Made by a program: the position numbers and the translations under genes
DNA from: Desmodesmus armatus
Lineage: Eukaryota > Chlorophyta > Chlorophyceae > Sphaeropleales > Scenedesmaceae
Assembly (NCBI GenBank): GCA_007449985.2
Contig: VIIQ02000631.1
Coordinates: forward strand, 740,678-804,677
Direction of reading: 5' to 3'
DNA length: 64,000 nucleotides
The notes under the pieces: model-generated
Told to the model about the DNA's origin: nothing
Databases searched by the model: none
The model's input: only the letters and a program-made list of their open reading frames with translations
In this document: in pieces, positions 11,974-24,223 of the stretch
Position numbering within the stretch: position 1 is the first letter of the stretch
How the letters are laid out: every line of letters begins with the position of its first letter

Positions 11974-14900
11974 ATGTCCTCAGCATTACGCCGCACCCAT
12001 GCAGTGCTGGCGCACAACAAAAAGCTGCTGGAAGAATACCTTGCAGAGGGCTTTGCAACCCCTTGCCACCCAAGATGCACGTGCCGTCGTATTCTTCTAG
12101 TGCTGTCTGAGTTTGCGGTTTCCTGGCAGTACCTGAAAGTCCTGACAAGCGAGAGGGTGCTGGACGTGGACATGGCCAGGCTGCTGCCTCACATGGCAGC
12201 AGCGCTGTGGGGCAAGGGCCACGAGCCCAGTACCATGCACGAGATCCTGGAATATTACAACATGTGAGGAACTTGCAGTAGACTGACTGTGTCAACATTC
12301 ATGGTGCCAGATTGAGTTTCATGCGCTGGGCAGTTTCGTGACTTTGGGGTTGATCTATGTATGCCTCACAGTAGGTCTGTCGTGCATTGTTCGTGCATTC
12401 GCGGCCATGCCTTGGCTTACTGGTGACAAAGAGACCGCACTTTCTTTGAGCAGACAAGCGCACTATACTGACACCTACCCGGGCCCATGCACCTTTCGGT
12501 TGCACATTCCTTTGACACCTTGCTGCTGACTCACTACACCCCGCCCCCTTGCCAATGATCTACACTGTAGCAGCTTTCAGCCCAGTGCCAACATCAACAT
12601 CAACTTGCACCTGCAACACCTGCTGCCACTCCTGTTGCTGCTGCCTCACAGGTTCGTGGTTGACCCGCTGTGTATGAAGCTGTCCTCCAAGGACCCAGCA
12701 GTAGCAGCAGCAGGACGCAGCGAGGCTGTTGCAGCAGCGCTGGCAGCCAGCAAGTCTGGGATTGCCAACAAGCTGCACTCCACCCTGGGTGCTGACACGC
12801 TGAAGGTAGGGTCTAATCAAGGGTCCGATGGACAGGCGCTACACCCAGTGGTACGACATGTGGAGGTGCCATTGAGTTGTGCGCCCTGTGGTATGCTGTC
12901 CAGAGCGACTGGCCAGGGCTGCTTGTGCTGTCGCTGCAATCACCACCAGCAAGCTGCGCACAATAGCGCACATGCTTGATGATGTTGTACATCAGTGACG
13001 TGGTGGTTGAAAACCTCTTCAGCACGGCAGTTGCATTTTTGGTCCATGCTAGCTGTGGTGTGGTGTGGTTAGGCCACTGGCCTGTGGCACAGCTGCTGTC
13101 ATAACTGCCGCATGCTGCACTCATATGACTACCCTCTTTGGCTGTCCACCTCCCTTTGCCCTGCCTGCAGTCTGTTGAGCCTCAACGCTTCAGCACACCA
13201 GAACAGCTGAGACAAATGCCAAACCTGCTGCATGAAGTTCAGCTTGTCAGCTGCTGGGTGACAGCACTGGCCAGGGTCTGGCCCAGCAGTATCCTTGCAG
13301 CACCTGGTGGCATGGGGAGTGCTGCAGCTGACACCCTGTCCATGTGCGCACAGTACCTGGACATTGTCAGCTGCATGCACCACGAAAACCAGGTGCTGCA
13401 GCAGCAACAGGACCAGCAGCAGCGGCTGCTGCAGCTTCCGGCAGGAGACTTAACTGCAGCTGTGCTGCACACGGCTTCCATGCTGCTGATGGACCTGGGC
13501 AACCACATTGAAAAGAACACCGCGCCAGCAGCAGTGTCCAGGCTGCTTGCTGAGCCGGACGCACTTCAGCAGACAGCATTTGTGGTTGCTACCCTGTTCG
13601 GCAGCCAGCTGCAACTGAACCTGCTGCACCTGCTGCAGCAGCAGGACCAACAACCTGCACAGCACAGCAGCAGCAGCAGCCGCAGTAGTACTGGCGGCAG
13701 TGCTGGCAGCAGTGGCGGCGGCAATGGGGGCGGCAGGAGTGCGAGCAATGGCAACATCAGTGCCGGCTGCCGTGGTGACATCAGTGCTGGCAGTGATGGC
13801 GGCAGCAGTGGTGGCAGCGATGGTGGCAGCGGTAGCGGCAGCAGTGGCAGCAGCAATGCTGACGGTGGTGGCGGCAGCACTGGCGGCATCAACCCCTGCA
13901 GCAGCAGCGCCAGCAGTGGTGACAGTAGTGACAGCAACAGCAGCGGCAGGTCTGGCCCTCCTGCCACTGCTGCTGAGATAGCGGAGGGTGTGCTGCTGTG
14001 CTGTGTGCAGCGCTTTGTACAGCCGTCAACGCCGCTGGTCGCACAACCCAGCATCAGCGGTCCTGTAGTGCAGTCATGGCTGCAGCACTTTCAGGCCAGC
14101 TGGGGTGCCTGTGGCAGCAGCCATTGAAGCAGCAGGAGGGGTCTCAGCACCTCGAGAGGCCTTCACCTCAAGCTTGAGTTTCCGAGCATACCAATACCTG
14201 AAGCCCGAGGACTGCTTGGAACAGGCCCCAGCCATGTCTGGCATGGCCAGCACCACTGCTGCCGGTCTTTCGGCAGGCCAGATTGGCAGCAGTAGCAGCA
14301 GCAGCAACGCTGACAGCAGCAGCTCAGGCATCGTCAGACCAGAGCTGTGTTTTGCCTGTGTGGAAGCAGCTTCAAGGGTTCTAGCGGTGTGCGGGAATCA
14401 GCCGGCTTGCAAGCTCGTGAGTCGTAGCAAAGGAATCGAAAGGGAAACGCTGCTGCTGCTGGCCTGCGAAGTAGCAACGCTGTGTTTGGGAGGCAGCGCA
14501 GCCCTACCTGCTGCATATGCCTGCTGCCAAGCTGCTAACTGGCGGGTTGCTTCCTTGTGGTGTGTAGACACTGGGAACTTGCCGTGCTCAATGTGTGCTG
14601 ACCTGCTGACACCACTGGCCTGGCCCACAGTGGGGTTGGTGTCGCTGCTTGCACAGCAGGCCACAGCAGTCGCAGTTGGCGTCATGGATGGCCTCAACAG
14701 TAGTGGTGATGGCAGCAGTGGCGGCAACGGCAGCAGTAGCGGCTGCGGTGGCACAGCAGCAGCCTTCGGACCTGTTGCAGTAACAGATAGGCTGCCAAGC
14801 TTTCTGCAGGACACGGGATACATCTTGCAGGCTGCGCTGTGGTGGGCGCTGCAGAGAGCCAGCCCTCGGCACAGCCAGCTGCTGCCCCAGCAGCTGCAGC

Positions 14901-16594
14901 GAGTGTCCTTGGCAGTGCAGCGCATGGAAGCAGCAGTGCGTTGCCGTGCGCGCTTGCAGCAGCTGCTGTCTCAGCGCGATGCATCGCACAGCACCGGCAG
15001 TGCAGCTGCTGCTTCTGGCGCTGCCGGTGTTTCCTTCGAGCCCATGCTGAGCGTCGCTGCTGCCGTGTGCCGCATGGGTGTGTACCATTGTTACGGCAGC
15101 CCCTGGGGGCCCTCGATATACGTGCACGTGCAGCGGGTGCTTCAAGTTGTCATGTCTTTGTCCCTCACCATGCTCAGCACAGCTCAGGGCAAGCCAGGCG
15201 CAGCCGTGCCGACAGTGTTGCAGGAGTGTGTCGGGATGCAGCACACCTTACTAATGGCAGAGCATGCAGCTGCTGCAGCAGCAGGAGCCGCAGCAGCACA
15301 GACAGTCTCAGCTGCAAGCGCTGCCGCTAGTGCTGCTGTCTTCAGCCAGGCCGTGGTGGCAGGCTGGTTTGTGCTGGGCTGCTGTCTGCTGCAGATGGGT
15401 GAGGATCTGAAGCTGTGTGCTTTGCAGCCTGACAGCTACCCATTGTCGGCGTGGTTCATGGCCGCTGCACAGATGAGGGGCATGCCCAGCAGCAGCACGC
15501 TAAGCCACGATGCCCTGTGCTTTGAGCTGCAGCAGTACCAAGCAGCCTTGGAACAGCTTCTGCATATTGTAGATGACTCACAGCGTGCTATGATATCATG
15601 GCAACAATCTGGGGTGGATCCAGCAAGCATCAGGGGCGGCAGCAGCAGCAGCACTGCCACCATGCTGCGCACACATTGCTGGCACATATTGTACTGTTTT
15701 TCTGTTGCCGATGCACACCGTGAGCTGCGAGATTGTGTGCTACCAGCTGTTGGCAGATTCACAGCCCCTCACGTGACTGCTGCCATAGCTCACAGCCTCA
15801 GCCCATCCTCCACCTCCGTTCAGCAGCAGCAGCACAGCAGCAGTCTTGTCAAGCAGGCCTTGATAAGCTTGTCTGACGGACTCAGCCAGGCAGGAAGTTC
15901 TCTTTGTTGTTTGCTGCCCAACCGCTACTTCTGCAACAACCCAGGCTGCAGGAGTGTTGCAGGAGTCAGTGCAGGGTTTAGCCTGGTGCGCGGCCGGGCC
16001 TGCGTGTGCGGGGGCTGCGCTCCAGGAGCGACTGTGGCACCTCGGGACGCTGTGGCAGCGAGGTGAGGACTTTGATATGGATACGATTGGTAGAACAGGC
16101 CTGTGGGAATGTTGGCGGTAAGGATTGTGCTTATGCGTAGCTGGAAGCCAGTGTTGTTGCACTGCCAACATGGGGTTATCGAAGCAAGGGCGGGCCTTTC
16201 CAGCCATGGTGAGAAGCATTCTTGAAGGGTGTGACAATTGAGAAGTGTGCTTTGTACAGGTTTATTTTGGTGGTGCTGTTTAGGTAGCTGCACTTTGGGC
16301 GGCTGTCTCCCGGGGTGGTGTGGCCAGGGTGTAGATGCATGCAGGCTGTAATAAGGTAGACACCCGCAAGCTTGCCTTGAGGCTGCTGGCTAGCTTCTGT
16401 GAAGGCCCTCGGGTTCAAGCAGCTTCTGAGTCAGTGCTGTATGCTGCGGCTGAATATTCATGAGTCGTCAATGATGTCAAACTATGTTTTGCTGCCACTG
16501 CTGCTGTTGTAGGTATTGCTGTGTGGCGTGCCAGCAGCAGCATTGGGAGGAACACTGCGCTCACTGCCCATCCCAGACATACACCCCCTTGTAA
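11974..16594 (+). CDS. MYND-finger family protein, divergent copy (one frame break)
   Basis: Exons: 11974-12263, 12652-12805, a long exon 13171-16062, and a short terminal exon 16513-16594. The first three junctions keep phase. The protein is roughly 1,130 residues, mostly alpha-helical and Ala/Leu/Gln-rich, with a Ser/Gly tract at 13660-13945. The C-terminus holds a MYND-type zinc finger split by the last intron. The first half is CNNPGC plus CVCGGC; the second half, in the terminal exon, is RYCCVACQQQHWEEHC, giving the Y-C-x3-C-x7-H-x3-C end of the motif. About 15 extra residues separate the halves. MYND fingers bind Pro-rich peptides; the role of the long N-terminal part is unknown. The reading frame shifts by one base between 14069 and 14127, with the Ser/Gly tract just upstream. 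It shares the C-terminal layout of the two copies at 58-64 kb but is much diverged. Confidence 0.68.
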
Positions 16595-17514
16595 TCGGGG
16601 GTGTACAGTTAGGTGGCTGCACGCACAACAGATGTACATGGATTCTAGTGTCTGAAGTGTTTGTGCAGCGTCTACATGTATTGTCTGTTGTTGTCGCACT
16701 TGTTGTCGCACTGGTTTCGTGCATGGCAGTTGGGAGTTGATGTCGGTAACTTTGTTGAGGGGCCTGCCACACGGTGTGGCACCTATGCCTGGATGAGAGG
16801 ACACTTGGACGCAATGCCTGTGATGCGCCTGGCACATGATCAGCATCATGACTGTCATGAAGAGTCCCAGCTTGACCATATGATTGAGCCAACATCAACG
16901 TGCGCTGAGCCTGACAGCTGACTCTCTACCTTTGTGGTGGTTGCCCACTGGCAACACTAGTGCACAAAAAGCACCGCAACAATGGCAACACTGACTGTTG
17001 TCATGCACCCCTGCTAAAGCCACTGGCTGACTCAGCATACATCAGCATGTGTCACGCGACGCAAGGAATTTTACGGCGGGTGCATGCCATTTCGGGTAGG
17101 AGCGCTAGCACTGTTACAAGAGGATTACTGACTAGCTGCATTGTCACTACTACTAGCAGTTCAGTGCGTCAAATTGGGCGTGGTGGTGCAGATTAACAGG
17201 TGTTCAGCTGGCACACATTGCCACACTGGCTGCCTGGCTACCGTAGCCATGTGACATGAAACATGGTCACCATGCTGAGCATGCACACGCCACAAGAGAA
17301 CACTGGCATGGCTGATGCTGACATGCATGAGCATCAGCCCTCACGCAAAACATCACCCACGAGAAGGAGTGGCGCTCCATCAAGCTGATCAATGACCACA
17401 CCATCGTGCAAACAGCATGACCACACTGTGCATGTGCTGCATGCTCATCTGCAGCATTGTACGAGCTACAGCAAGTGACGATGGGTCTGCCGACACAGCA
17501 GAACGAGCAGTTGA
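16595..17514. other. Intergenic region between convergent genes
   Basis: No coding exon is supported. TTACA at 17114-17118 reads TGTAA on the - strand, about 400 bases past the stop of the gene ending at 17515, and is its likely poly(A) signal. I find no TGTAA on the + strand beyond the one overlapping the MYND gene's stop codon (16590-16594). Confidence 0.4.
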
Positions 17515-20060
17515 TCAGCGCCTGCGTTTCAGCAGTGGCTGGCCGTCATGTGCCTTCCGCTTCCCTGCCTGCCTCTGCTTGGCTGGCGCCACCAGCGCTA
17601 TCGCAGCTGGAGGCCCAGCACCCCCAGCCACCTCTTGCATGCTGCTGCTGTCCGCCGTCGCTGCTGCTGCTACACTCCCAGCTGCTGTACTGGCTGTATT
17701 TGCTGTTGGGCCTGCAGACTGCGTAGCGCCCAAGCCAGGCGCGGCTGCGCCTGGGATCCTCTGTAAGTCAGCCTTCCCTTGCTCCTGCTCCTGCTGCTCT
17801 GCTAGCTTCGCATAAGCCTTCTCCGGCTCCTGCTGCTCTCCATCCTGCTCAACAGCCTCCTCCTCCTGCTGCTGCTGCCCCAGGTGCCACGGCTGCGCTG
17901 CCACAGCCCTGTGCACCACAGGCACACTACCCCCACCCACCCTATCCACCAGCTGCAGATACGTCTCCAACGAGCCCTGGCAGTTGACTAACGGATGCAG
18001 CCGCTGCTGCCAGTCCTGCAGCAGCACCTGCTGCTCTGTCCACATCTGCCGCAAAGCCTTCTCATCCTGAGACTGCCGTGCCAGGTGTGCACGGCCCCCT
18101 GCTGCCCCCGCAACCTTATATAGCCTGCTACTGCTGCCGCCGTTGCCTGCTGCTGGGCTTACAGGCATGATGGGACCACCGCTGCCAGCGCGCAGGGCGC
18201 CACCGCTGCCAGCACGCTGAGTCAGCAGCATGGGGTTGAACGGCAGCAGAGGCCCAGCTGCCCCGCCAGCGGCAGCGGCAGCTGCTGGAGGCAGCTGGCT
18301 ACCTAGTATAGCCAAACCCTGCGTACCAATGATAGCATTACCGGGCTGGCTGGTAGCTGGCTGGCGGCGAAGGGAACGGCTGCAGCTTCTGCTGCTGCAG
18401 CACCTGCCGCATTACCAGCATCACGGGCAGAGGGTCCTCCGCTTGGCGAGTTGAGGTTTGGCTGCTGTTGCTTTGTGGGGTCTTGCTTGAGCCCTGGTGT
18501 GCCCCTGACTGCTGATCGCACTGCTTTCTCTGCCAGCACCTGCAGCTGGGCTGAGTGGCTGCAGACTAGCTGCAGCTGGGACTGCAGGCGCAGGAGGCTG
18601 TCCTGTAGGAGCTGGTCTCGCTGCAACACTGCTGCAAGGAAACCTGCAGCAGCAGCAGCAGCGCAGCAGGTGGGTCCAAGGCATAAGCAAACACACACCC
18701 TTCTAGCTAAGAATCCTGCTAAACGAGGCGACGACGCCCGTAGCACCTCCCATTCATGGGGGACTTGAAGGGGTTGCTACCTGCACAGCAGCTGCTGCTT
18801 GGCAGTAAGACTGGATTGGAGGCAAAGGAGGTGGCCGCCACATCAGGGGCCCCTACAGAAAACAAGCAATGGGCCTCACAAGGATCCTATATGAGCTCCT
18901 GTGCTTGGATCCAAGCAGGCAGCCAAAGGCCCATTTGACTTTACAACGATATCACCTGTATGGATGTCTGCAAAGGCTTGGCCGCGCTGCTCCTGCATCC
19001 ACTGAGGTTCAGACAGCTGCAAGCTGACAGGCAGGCTACAAGACAGCCGACAGGGCAGGCACATGCAGGGGTTGTTATGTGGTGCCATGTCGTAGTGCGC
19101 CACGGGGAGTAACAGCTGGCAGCTACTTGGTCAGCTGTGTGTGCACTGCTCTTCCATCACTGACTCCACAGCCAGCATTTGGTGCACAACACCTAGAAAA
19201 ACGGCGTCTTCTCCTGCTCAGCTGTGTGCCGGGTTGGCTGTTTGCAAGGGGTCTAGCCTGGGTACCTGAGCCACCTGGCCACACTGCATTTTGCCGCACA
19301 CCTTATACAGAAGGCCGCCTGTCTATAGTCGCTCCCGGCTTGCCGTTGGACACTGTTGGGTGGCAGCAGCGGCACACGCTGTGTCCTGTGACACCATGCC
19401 TCCAGCCTTAGCTGCCCTCCTGGCTGCAGCACTGCTGTGACAGCTGACTGGCAGGGCAGCACAGCAGCCAGCACCTGGAGCAGCTCTGGCCCTGTAAGCT
19501 CCTCATCTTGCTGCAACAAGGCAAACAAAAGGGTGTGTGTGTCCATTGTGCTTGCTGAATGCATAATCCTACTAGTCAAGGTGGCAGATAAAGTTGACAG
19601 TGGTGCCAGGTGGAAGGATCGCGAGGCTACTTGCATTTGCTGCGCTGCAGAGCAGCTGTGCGCCAAGGTCATAGATCTGCTTCTAGGAGCAGAAAGCGGG
19701 CATGGCCACATCCACTCACCAGTGCTGCATTGACTGTTGATACACTGAATTGACTGGACCACCCGCGCGACTGTGCTGCATCCAGAACGAGTAGCTCACT
19801 GCACTCAGACGGGGACAGGCAGAGGGCAAGAGCCTGTTGCGTCACCATCTTGTTGACTGGACGCCCAGGCAGCTGCAGCACGATCCAAGGACGGTAAAAG
19901 AACTCACAGGCTTAGATTGACGTTGCCGCCTGCTTTCTGGCGTACGCAACAGGTCAGTGACACAGGGCCAGCAGCTGCTGTGAAAAGAACTGGGGGCGAA
20001 ACTAATTCCTCTGCCGACATGCTGGCATGTGCTGTAAGCCTTGGTGATTTGAGTGTCCAT
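17515..20060 (-). CDS. Nuclear coiled-coil protein, possibly XRCC4/XLF/PAXX-like
   Basis: Exons: about 19908-20060, 19720-19872, 19302-19510, 18956-19023 and 17515-18643. Phases agree from the second exon on. The start is uncertain: ATG 20060 is used here, and ATG 20018 opens another frame. The first ~150 residues look like a small beta-rich head, with a strand motif (SELLVLDAAQSRGWSSQF) similar in spacing to the L-x-I-x-D-x4-W segment of XRCC4, XLF and PAXX. A helix-rich coiled coil follows (AVLQRDQLLQDSLLRLQSQL). The long tail is Gln/Glu/Ala-rich and ends in a bipartite basic signal (GKRKAHDGQPLLKRRR) typical of nuclear import. By order of parts this fits a DNA end-joining scaffold, but the similarity is weak and may be chance. 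The frame breaks between about 18303 and 18350. The gene is divergent from the PIG-Y-like gene. Confidence 0.5.
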
Positions 20061-20283
20061 TTCACCAACGGGAAACACCAAGGAGAAATGTATAATAGGT
20101 TTGAGTGCCTGACTAATGAGTGGACAGCAAGCTGACAAAGCAAGAACGTTTGCAGTGCTGTGGGGTACTCGGACACAAAGAGTGCGACACAGAGTGCATA
20201 TCAAAGCAGAAGAGCGGCTTCAGTTGTCTCGACACACACATTTGATTTCAATCTGCAGATCACCGTCAGATCACACAGCCAGA
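20061..20283. promoter_or_regulatory. Bidirectional promoter region
   Basis: Only about 223 bases separate the proposed start codons of the coiled-coil gene (-) and the PIG-Y-like gene (+). Such short head-to-head spacing implies a shared promoter. No obvious TATA box is seen. Confidence 0.4.
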
Positions 20284-22084
20284 ATGTCGGGAGAGGCCTC
20301 TGCACTGCGCCACAACTGGCGGAAGGTTTCTTCCACAGACAATCTGCAGGCTTTCTCTGCTGAGGGCGTGCAGGGAGGCCATGTGGCTCAGGGCACCCCT
20401 GGCTCAAAAACAGTAGGGTGAGGCCACAGGCCACATGAACATTCTTCCGCGCACGGCAGTGCTGCATCGCTGTTCAACATGAGCCCGCAGAAAAGTCACG
20501 ACAGCCCCTCCCCCCCCACCCTGCCCTGGCTGCCTCCAGGTTGTGCATGATGCTGCTGTCAGCTGTACTGATGCTGGCACAGCTGTGGGTCCTGGTGAGT
20601 GATCGGCCTTGGCAAGCGCAACAGACAGGGACTGGCATCGGCTGCCTTCATGCCAATCCCTTGACTGAAACCTGCCGTGCAAATGGCAGCAGTAGGATTG
20701 TGCAGCACTTGCGCTTTGACCGGTCTTGACGCACACGCAGTGCACTGTGTTTGCATGTGTGCTGTTGCCATGCTTGGCCTCATACTATGATGTATGAGTT
20801 AGTACCGCCCAGACGGCTTCAAACAAAAGAATGATACATTGCTGTGTGTCTATGCAGGTAGCCAAGCTTGTGGGCAAGCCGCACTGGAGGCTTGTACGAG
20901 CTGCGCAGGCTGACAGGTGGGGGCATGCGCATGCCTGAGGCTTCATCACAGACACCAGCTGGGAGAGGGGTGTGCATTGCTTCAGCATCCAGTCCAGCAG
21001 CAACTTGGCACAAATGTGCCGCAGCCCAAGCCAGCCCCATCCGGTCAGATATGAGCATGCAGGCCTGGTATGTGGCATTGGCATTTATGAAGTTCATAGT
21101 ATGAACCACACGAGTGGAGATATGCAGAGCATATATGCGTGAGTATCCTTTCAGCACTGTTCATGCATGCTGCCAGCATTTTGACGCGTAGCTGAACATA
21201 CTACGCGTAGTAGGCAGGCCTGCTACGACAGCCGTAACCACCTCAACACACAGCCGAAACTGAACAAAGCCCAATTGACATTGCGATGTCCAACACAGTG
21301 CCCTGCACGTGCCAATGGCTGCTTGACATTGCCCTGAAATGTGATGCACAGCACAGTCAAGACCCTTAGTGAGAACCCCCTTTTCCAGTACGCGCCAAGC
21401 CCCTTGTCTGCATGGCGGCTAAGGCCCCCCCCTTCACCCAGTAGGCGTCAAGGGGGCCCCCTTCACCCTGGCTGCCTCCCCTTGACGGCCGCACGTCAAG
21501 GGGGTTGTCCAGCCGTCCAATAAGGTTACCCGTTGACCGGATAAGGGGCTGCCGGCCTAGTGAGGGTGGTGGCCAATAGTCATTTGCATTTCACTGCATC
21601 CCCTCACCAGCATGTTGCGCATGTGTTTGCGTTCCTGCAGTTACTACATTTACCTGGTGCCTTTGATGGTACCTATGGCTGTTGTGGGGGTGAGTGGACC
21701 TTGAACGTTGCTGGATGCCTCTGTGGTTGGGGTGCACACCGCAGCCAAGTCCAGTCAGCAACTGGCAGTGTGCTGCAGGGCCTCGTTGCATTCGGTTGTG
21801 CTGTGGACGTTGCAGCGGCATGTCGACGTTTGGCTCATCTGCAGCCTGCATGGGAGAGCAGGGCAGTTGTCGTGAACTCATGTGGCTTTTGGACCAATCA
21901 GGGCTGGGCTTTGAGGCTGTCAGCCATCTCAGAATGTGCCTGCTGTCCATGCCAGCCTGCAGACCTTGACAAGGTCATACTATGTCTCATTGGTAGGTTG
22001 CACTAGGTCCATGATTCGTGTGTGTTGGGTGTGCAGGTCACGCTGAACTGGTTCAGCTTGAAGCTCTTCAAGCACAACTCCTGA
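20284..22084 (+). CDS. PIGY: PIG-Y-like GPI-GlcNAc transferase subunit
   Basis: Five small exons (20284-20417, 20540-20594, 20858-20916, 21641-21689, 22037-22084) join in phase and sum to 115 codons (114 residues). The predicted protein has a soluble N-terminus (about 45 residues), a hydrophobic helix (LCMMLLSAVLMLAQLWVLV), a short basic loop, and a second helix ending YLVPLMVPMAVVG, then LNWFSLKLFKHN. The end matches the signature C-terminus of PIG-Y (Pro-containing helix, W/F-rich turn, KLF[RK]HN), a two-helix ER subunit of the complex that adds GlcNAc to phosphatidylinositol in the first step of GPI-anchor synthesis. PIG-Y proteins are usually about 70 residues, so the N-terminal 45 residues are extra or the true start is internal. 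Introns are GT-AG; the third holds a GC-rich palindromic block. Confidence 0.66.
21449..21502. repeat. GC-rich palindromes inside a PIG-Y intron
   Basis: A perfect 14-bp palindrome (AAGGGGGCCCCCTT, 21449-21462) is followed by a 10-bp perfect inverted repeat (CCCCTTGACG at 21477-21486, CGTCAAGGGG at 21493-21502) with a 6-base loop. GTCAAGGGGG recurs across the block. Confidence 0.75.
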
Positions 22085-24223
22085 AGCAGACGCCTGCGGA
22101 TGCCTGCCGGCACACAGTAACATGCCCAGGCAGCCTGCATGCATGTGGCACACATGCGCGCGGATGCGATCCTGTCAGGTCACTCCAACTGTGAGAACCG
22201 TGAAGCCCACGTGGGTCACGTGTGGCCACGTTCTGGATCAGCAGCTGCATCGAAATCTTTCAGACCCGGTCCATCAGCTAGCCGCTGCCGCTCACCCTCA
22301 GCTGTCACCCTATGTGTGGTCATGCGGTTGTCACCAGACAGCAGTGGCATCGCGCACAGATTGCACACTGGCACGGCACATCAATCATCTGCCCCATGCC
22401 ACCGTGCCACAGAGGTTGATCAAGCCCACCCTCACGGCCTCGCAGGTGTGTTGCGGGGTAGGTTGGTTGGTTGGGGCGGCTGCAGTGGCTGGTGGCTTGT
22501 TTGTGGTAGAGCAGCAAAGTAGGCAGCACTCTTGGAAGGGCCGCATGGTTGCAAGGACATGCTGCTGTCAGCATGAAAAACTTTGGTAGTAGGGCATGAT
22601 ATCTCAATGCAGCCCACTGTGTGTGTTCGGAACACTGGGATGCAAGTAGGATGGCAGGTGGGCCTCTTGCGTGTTCAAGCTTGCCTAAGTGGGTCCAGTT
22701 GTCGTGACACTCTTGCTTAGTGACACACTGCACCAGCAGCTCCCTCGTATTGGCAGCCAGCCTGGCTTGATGAGGCACACAATGAAGCTGCTTGCCTTAT
22801 CACCTGAGCATCGTACCCAACTGTATGTTACAAGCACCAGCTGCCATGTGCAGAGTGGTTATTGAACCTGCAATCATGCTGTTCGTCTGTCAACATGCAG
22901 GGCATTCCAGGCGCACACCAACCTCAGCCACAACACCGGAGGCATGGCTCAACAGTGGGCAGCTACGAGTATCTGTGCAACACTCCCTATGTCACTACGG
23001 GCGGTGATCTGGCAGCAGACCTTCCCAGCTTGCGCTTAGGTGCATCTACGGTCACCTGTGCAGCCGCCACACCGCCACAGACATTATGCAGTGCACTCTA
23101 CAAGGCGCACACGCCCCGCGCTAGTGGCTGTCACAACTTGTGCATGCAGATTGCCGTATGGGAGTATGCCCTGCCGTGGCCGGTGTGCCCAGGCTAAATC
23201 CCTAGGGCATGGTGTAGATGTTGCTTCATAGGTGCATATGGGTCTCCTAGAAGCATGGAGCGTGCTACTGGACAGTGCCACGGTGGCAGTGAGAGAGAGA
23301 GAGAGAGAGCTGCAGCTGAAGACAAAAGGGCAGGTCAAAGCCAAATTGCGGTTTGGTGGTCTCCTGGCGGGCGCTGCAACACGCGCTGACACAATGTGCC
23401 AATGGTGTTTGCATGGACGCAAATCACTACAGGGTGCTTGTGGTGCTGTCTGCAGCATTGTAATGTGCCTGATAAATCATGATGTTGCAGGGGTATCCCA
23501 AAAACAGCAGCCCAGGATCATGTTACCACGGCAAGCACAGCATGCACAACTTCACCAGGCACAGCTGCGCTGACAAACAACACAAGTCCTTGCCAAATGC
23601 TCACACACTGCGTGTGGTTGTCTTGCAGATAAAACTTCCAACCAGCAAAACAAAAGCAGCCGATGCTAGAATTTGGCTTAGCTGACAGCTCACTCGTCTT
23701 GAGTGCATTTTGCAGCAATTCTGTTGGCCTCTTCAGGCCCTGGCATAATCAACCTACACATCACTCTCAGCCGGCTGCATAGCTTGACCTGAGTGCACTA
23801 GATGTCACACTGAAAATCTGATGCGGTGAAACTACCAAAATGTCTACTATTGCAGGCGGCCCTAAACAATCGAAGTATGGAAGACGCCTCTGCAGCTTAT
23901 CCAGCTGCTTGCACGTGGTCTTGTTATACATCAAAGCGCTGCCTATGCGGCAGCTGCTGCCTGTTGATGACACCACTAGCAGGTCACACGCTAAGCCTGC
24001 CGTGCCTTCCCTCTCATTGCCCGTGCCATCAGCTGTAACGTGTCAATCCCCAAGCATTTGCTGCAGCCCCAACTTGCCCTGATGCCTGCAAGGCTCACAG
24101 GCATGGCACCCCCACTCCCACAAGCCCACAAACAGGTCAGTCACTCTCTCTCACACATCAAACTCAGAGCCCTGCCCACCCTGCACACTCTCCACCCAGC
24201 AAACTGCGCTCAGGGGTCTGCCA
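22085..24223. other. Region with possible unassigned exons
   Basis: No gene is established. Three + strand stretches look exon-like: about 22195-22445 (after a TCAG, before GTGTGT), 22903-23040 (after TGCAG) and 23232-23390, whose product is charged (VRERERELQLKTKG). Their order and a TGTAA at 23459-23463 would fit a further + strand gene, but I could not confirm phases or a start. A (GA)n run lies at 23291-23310. TTACA at 22828-22832 is a - strand TGTAA. Confidence 0.25.
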
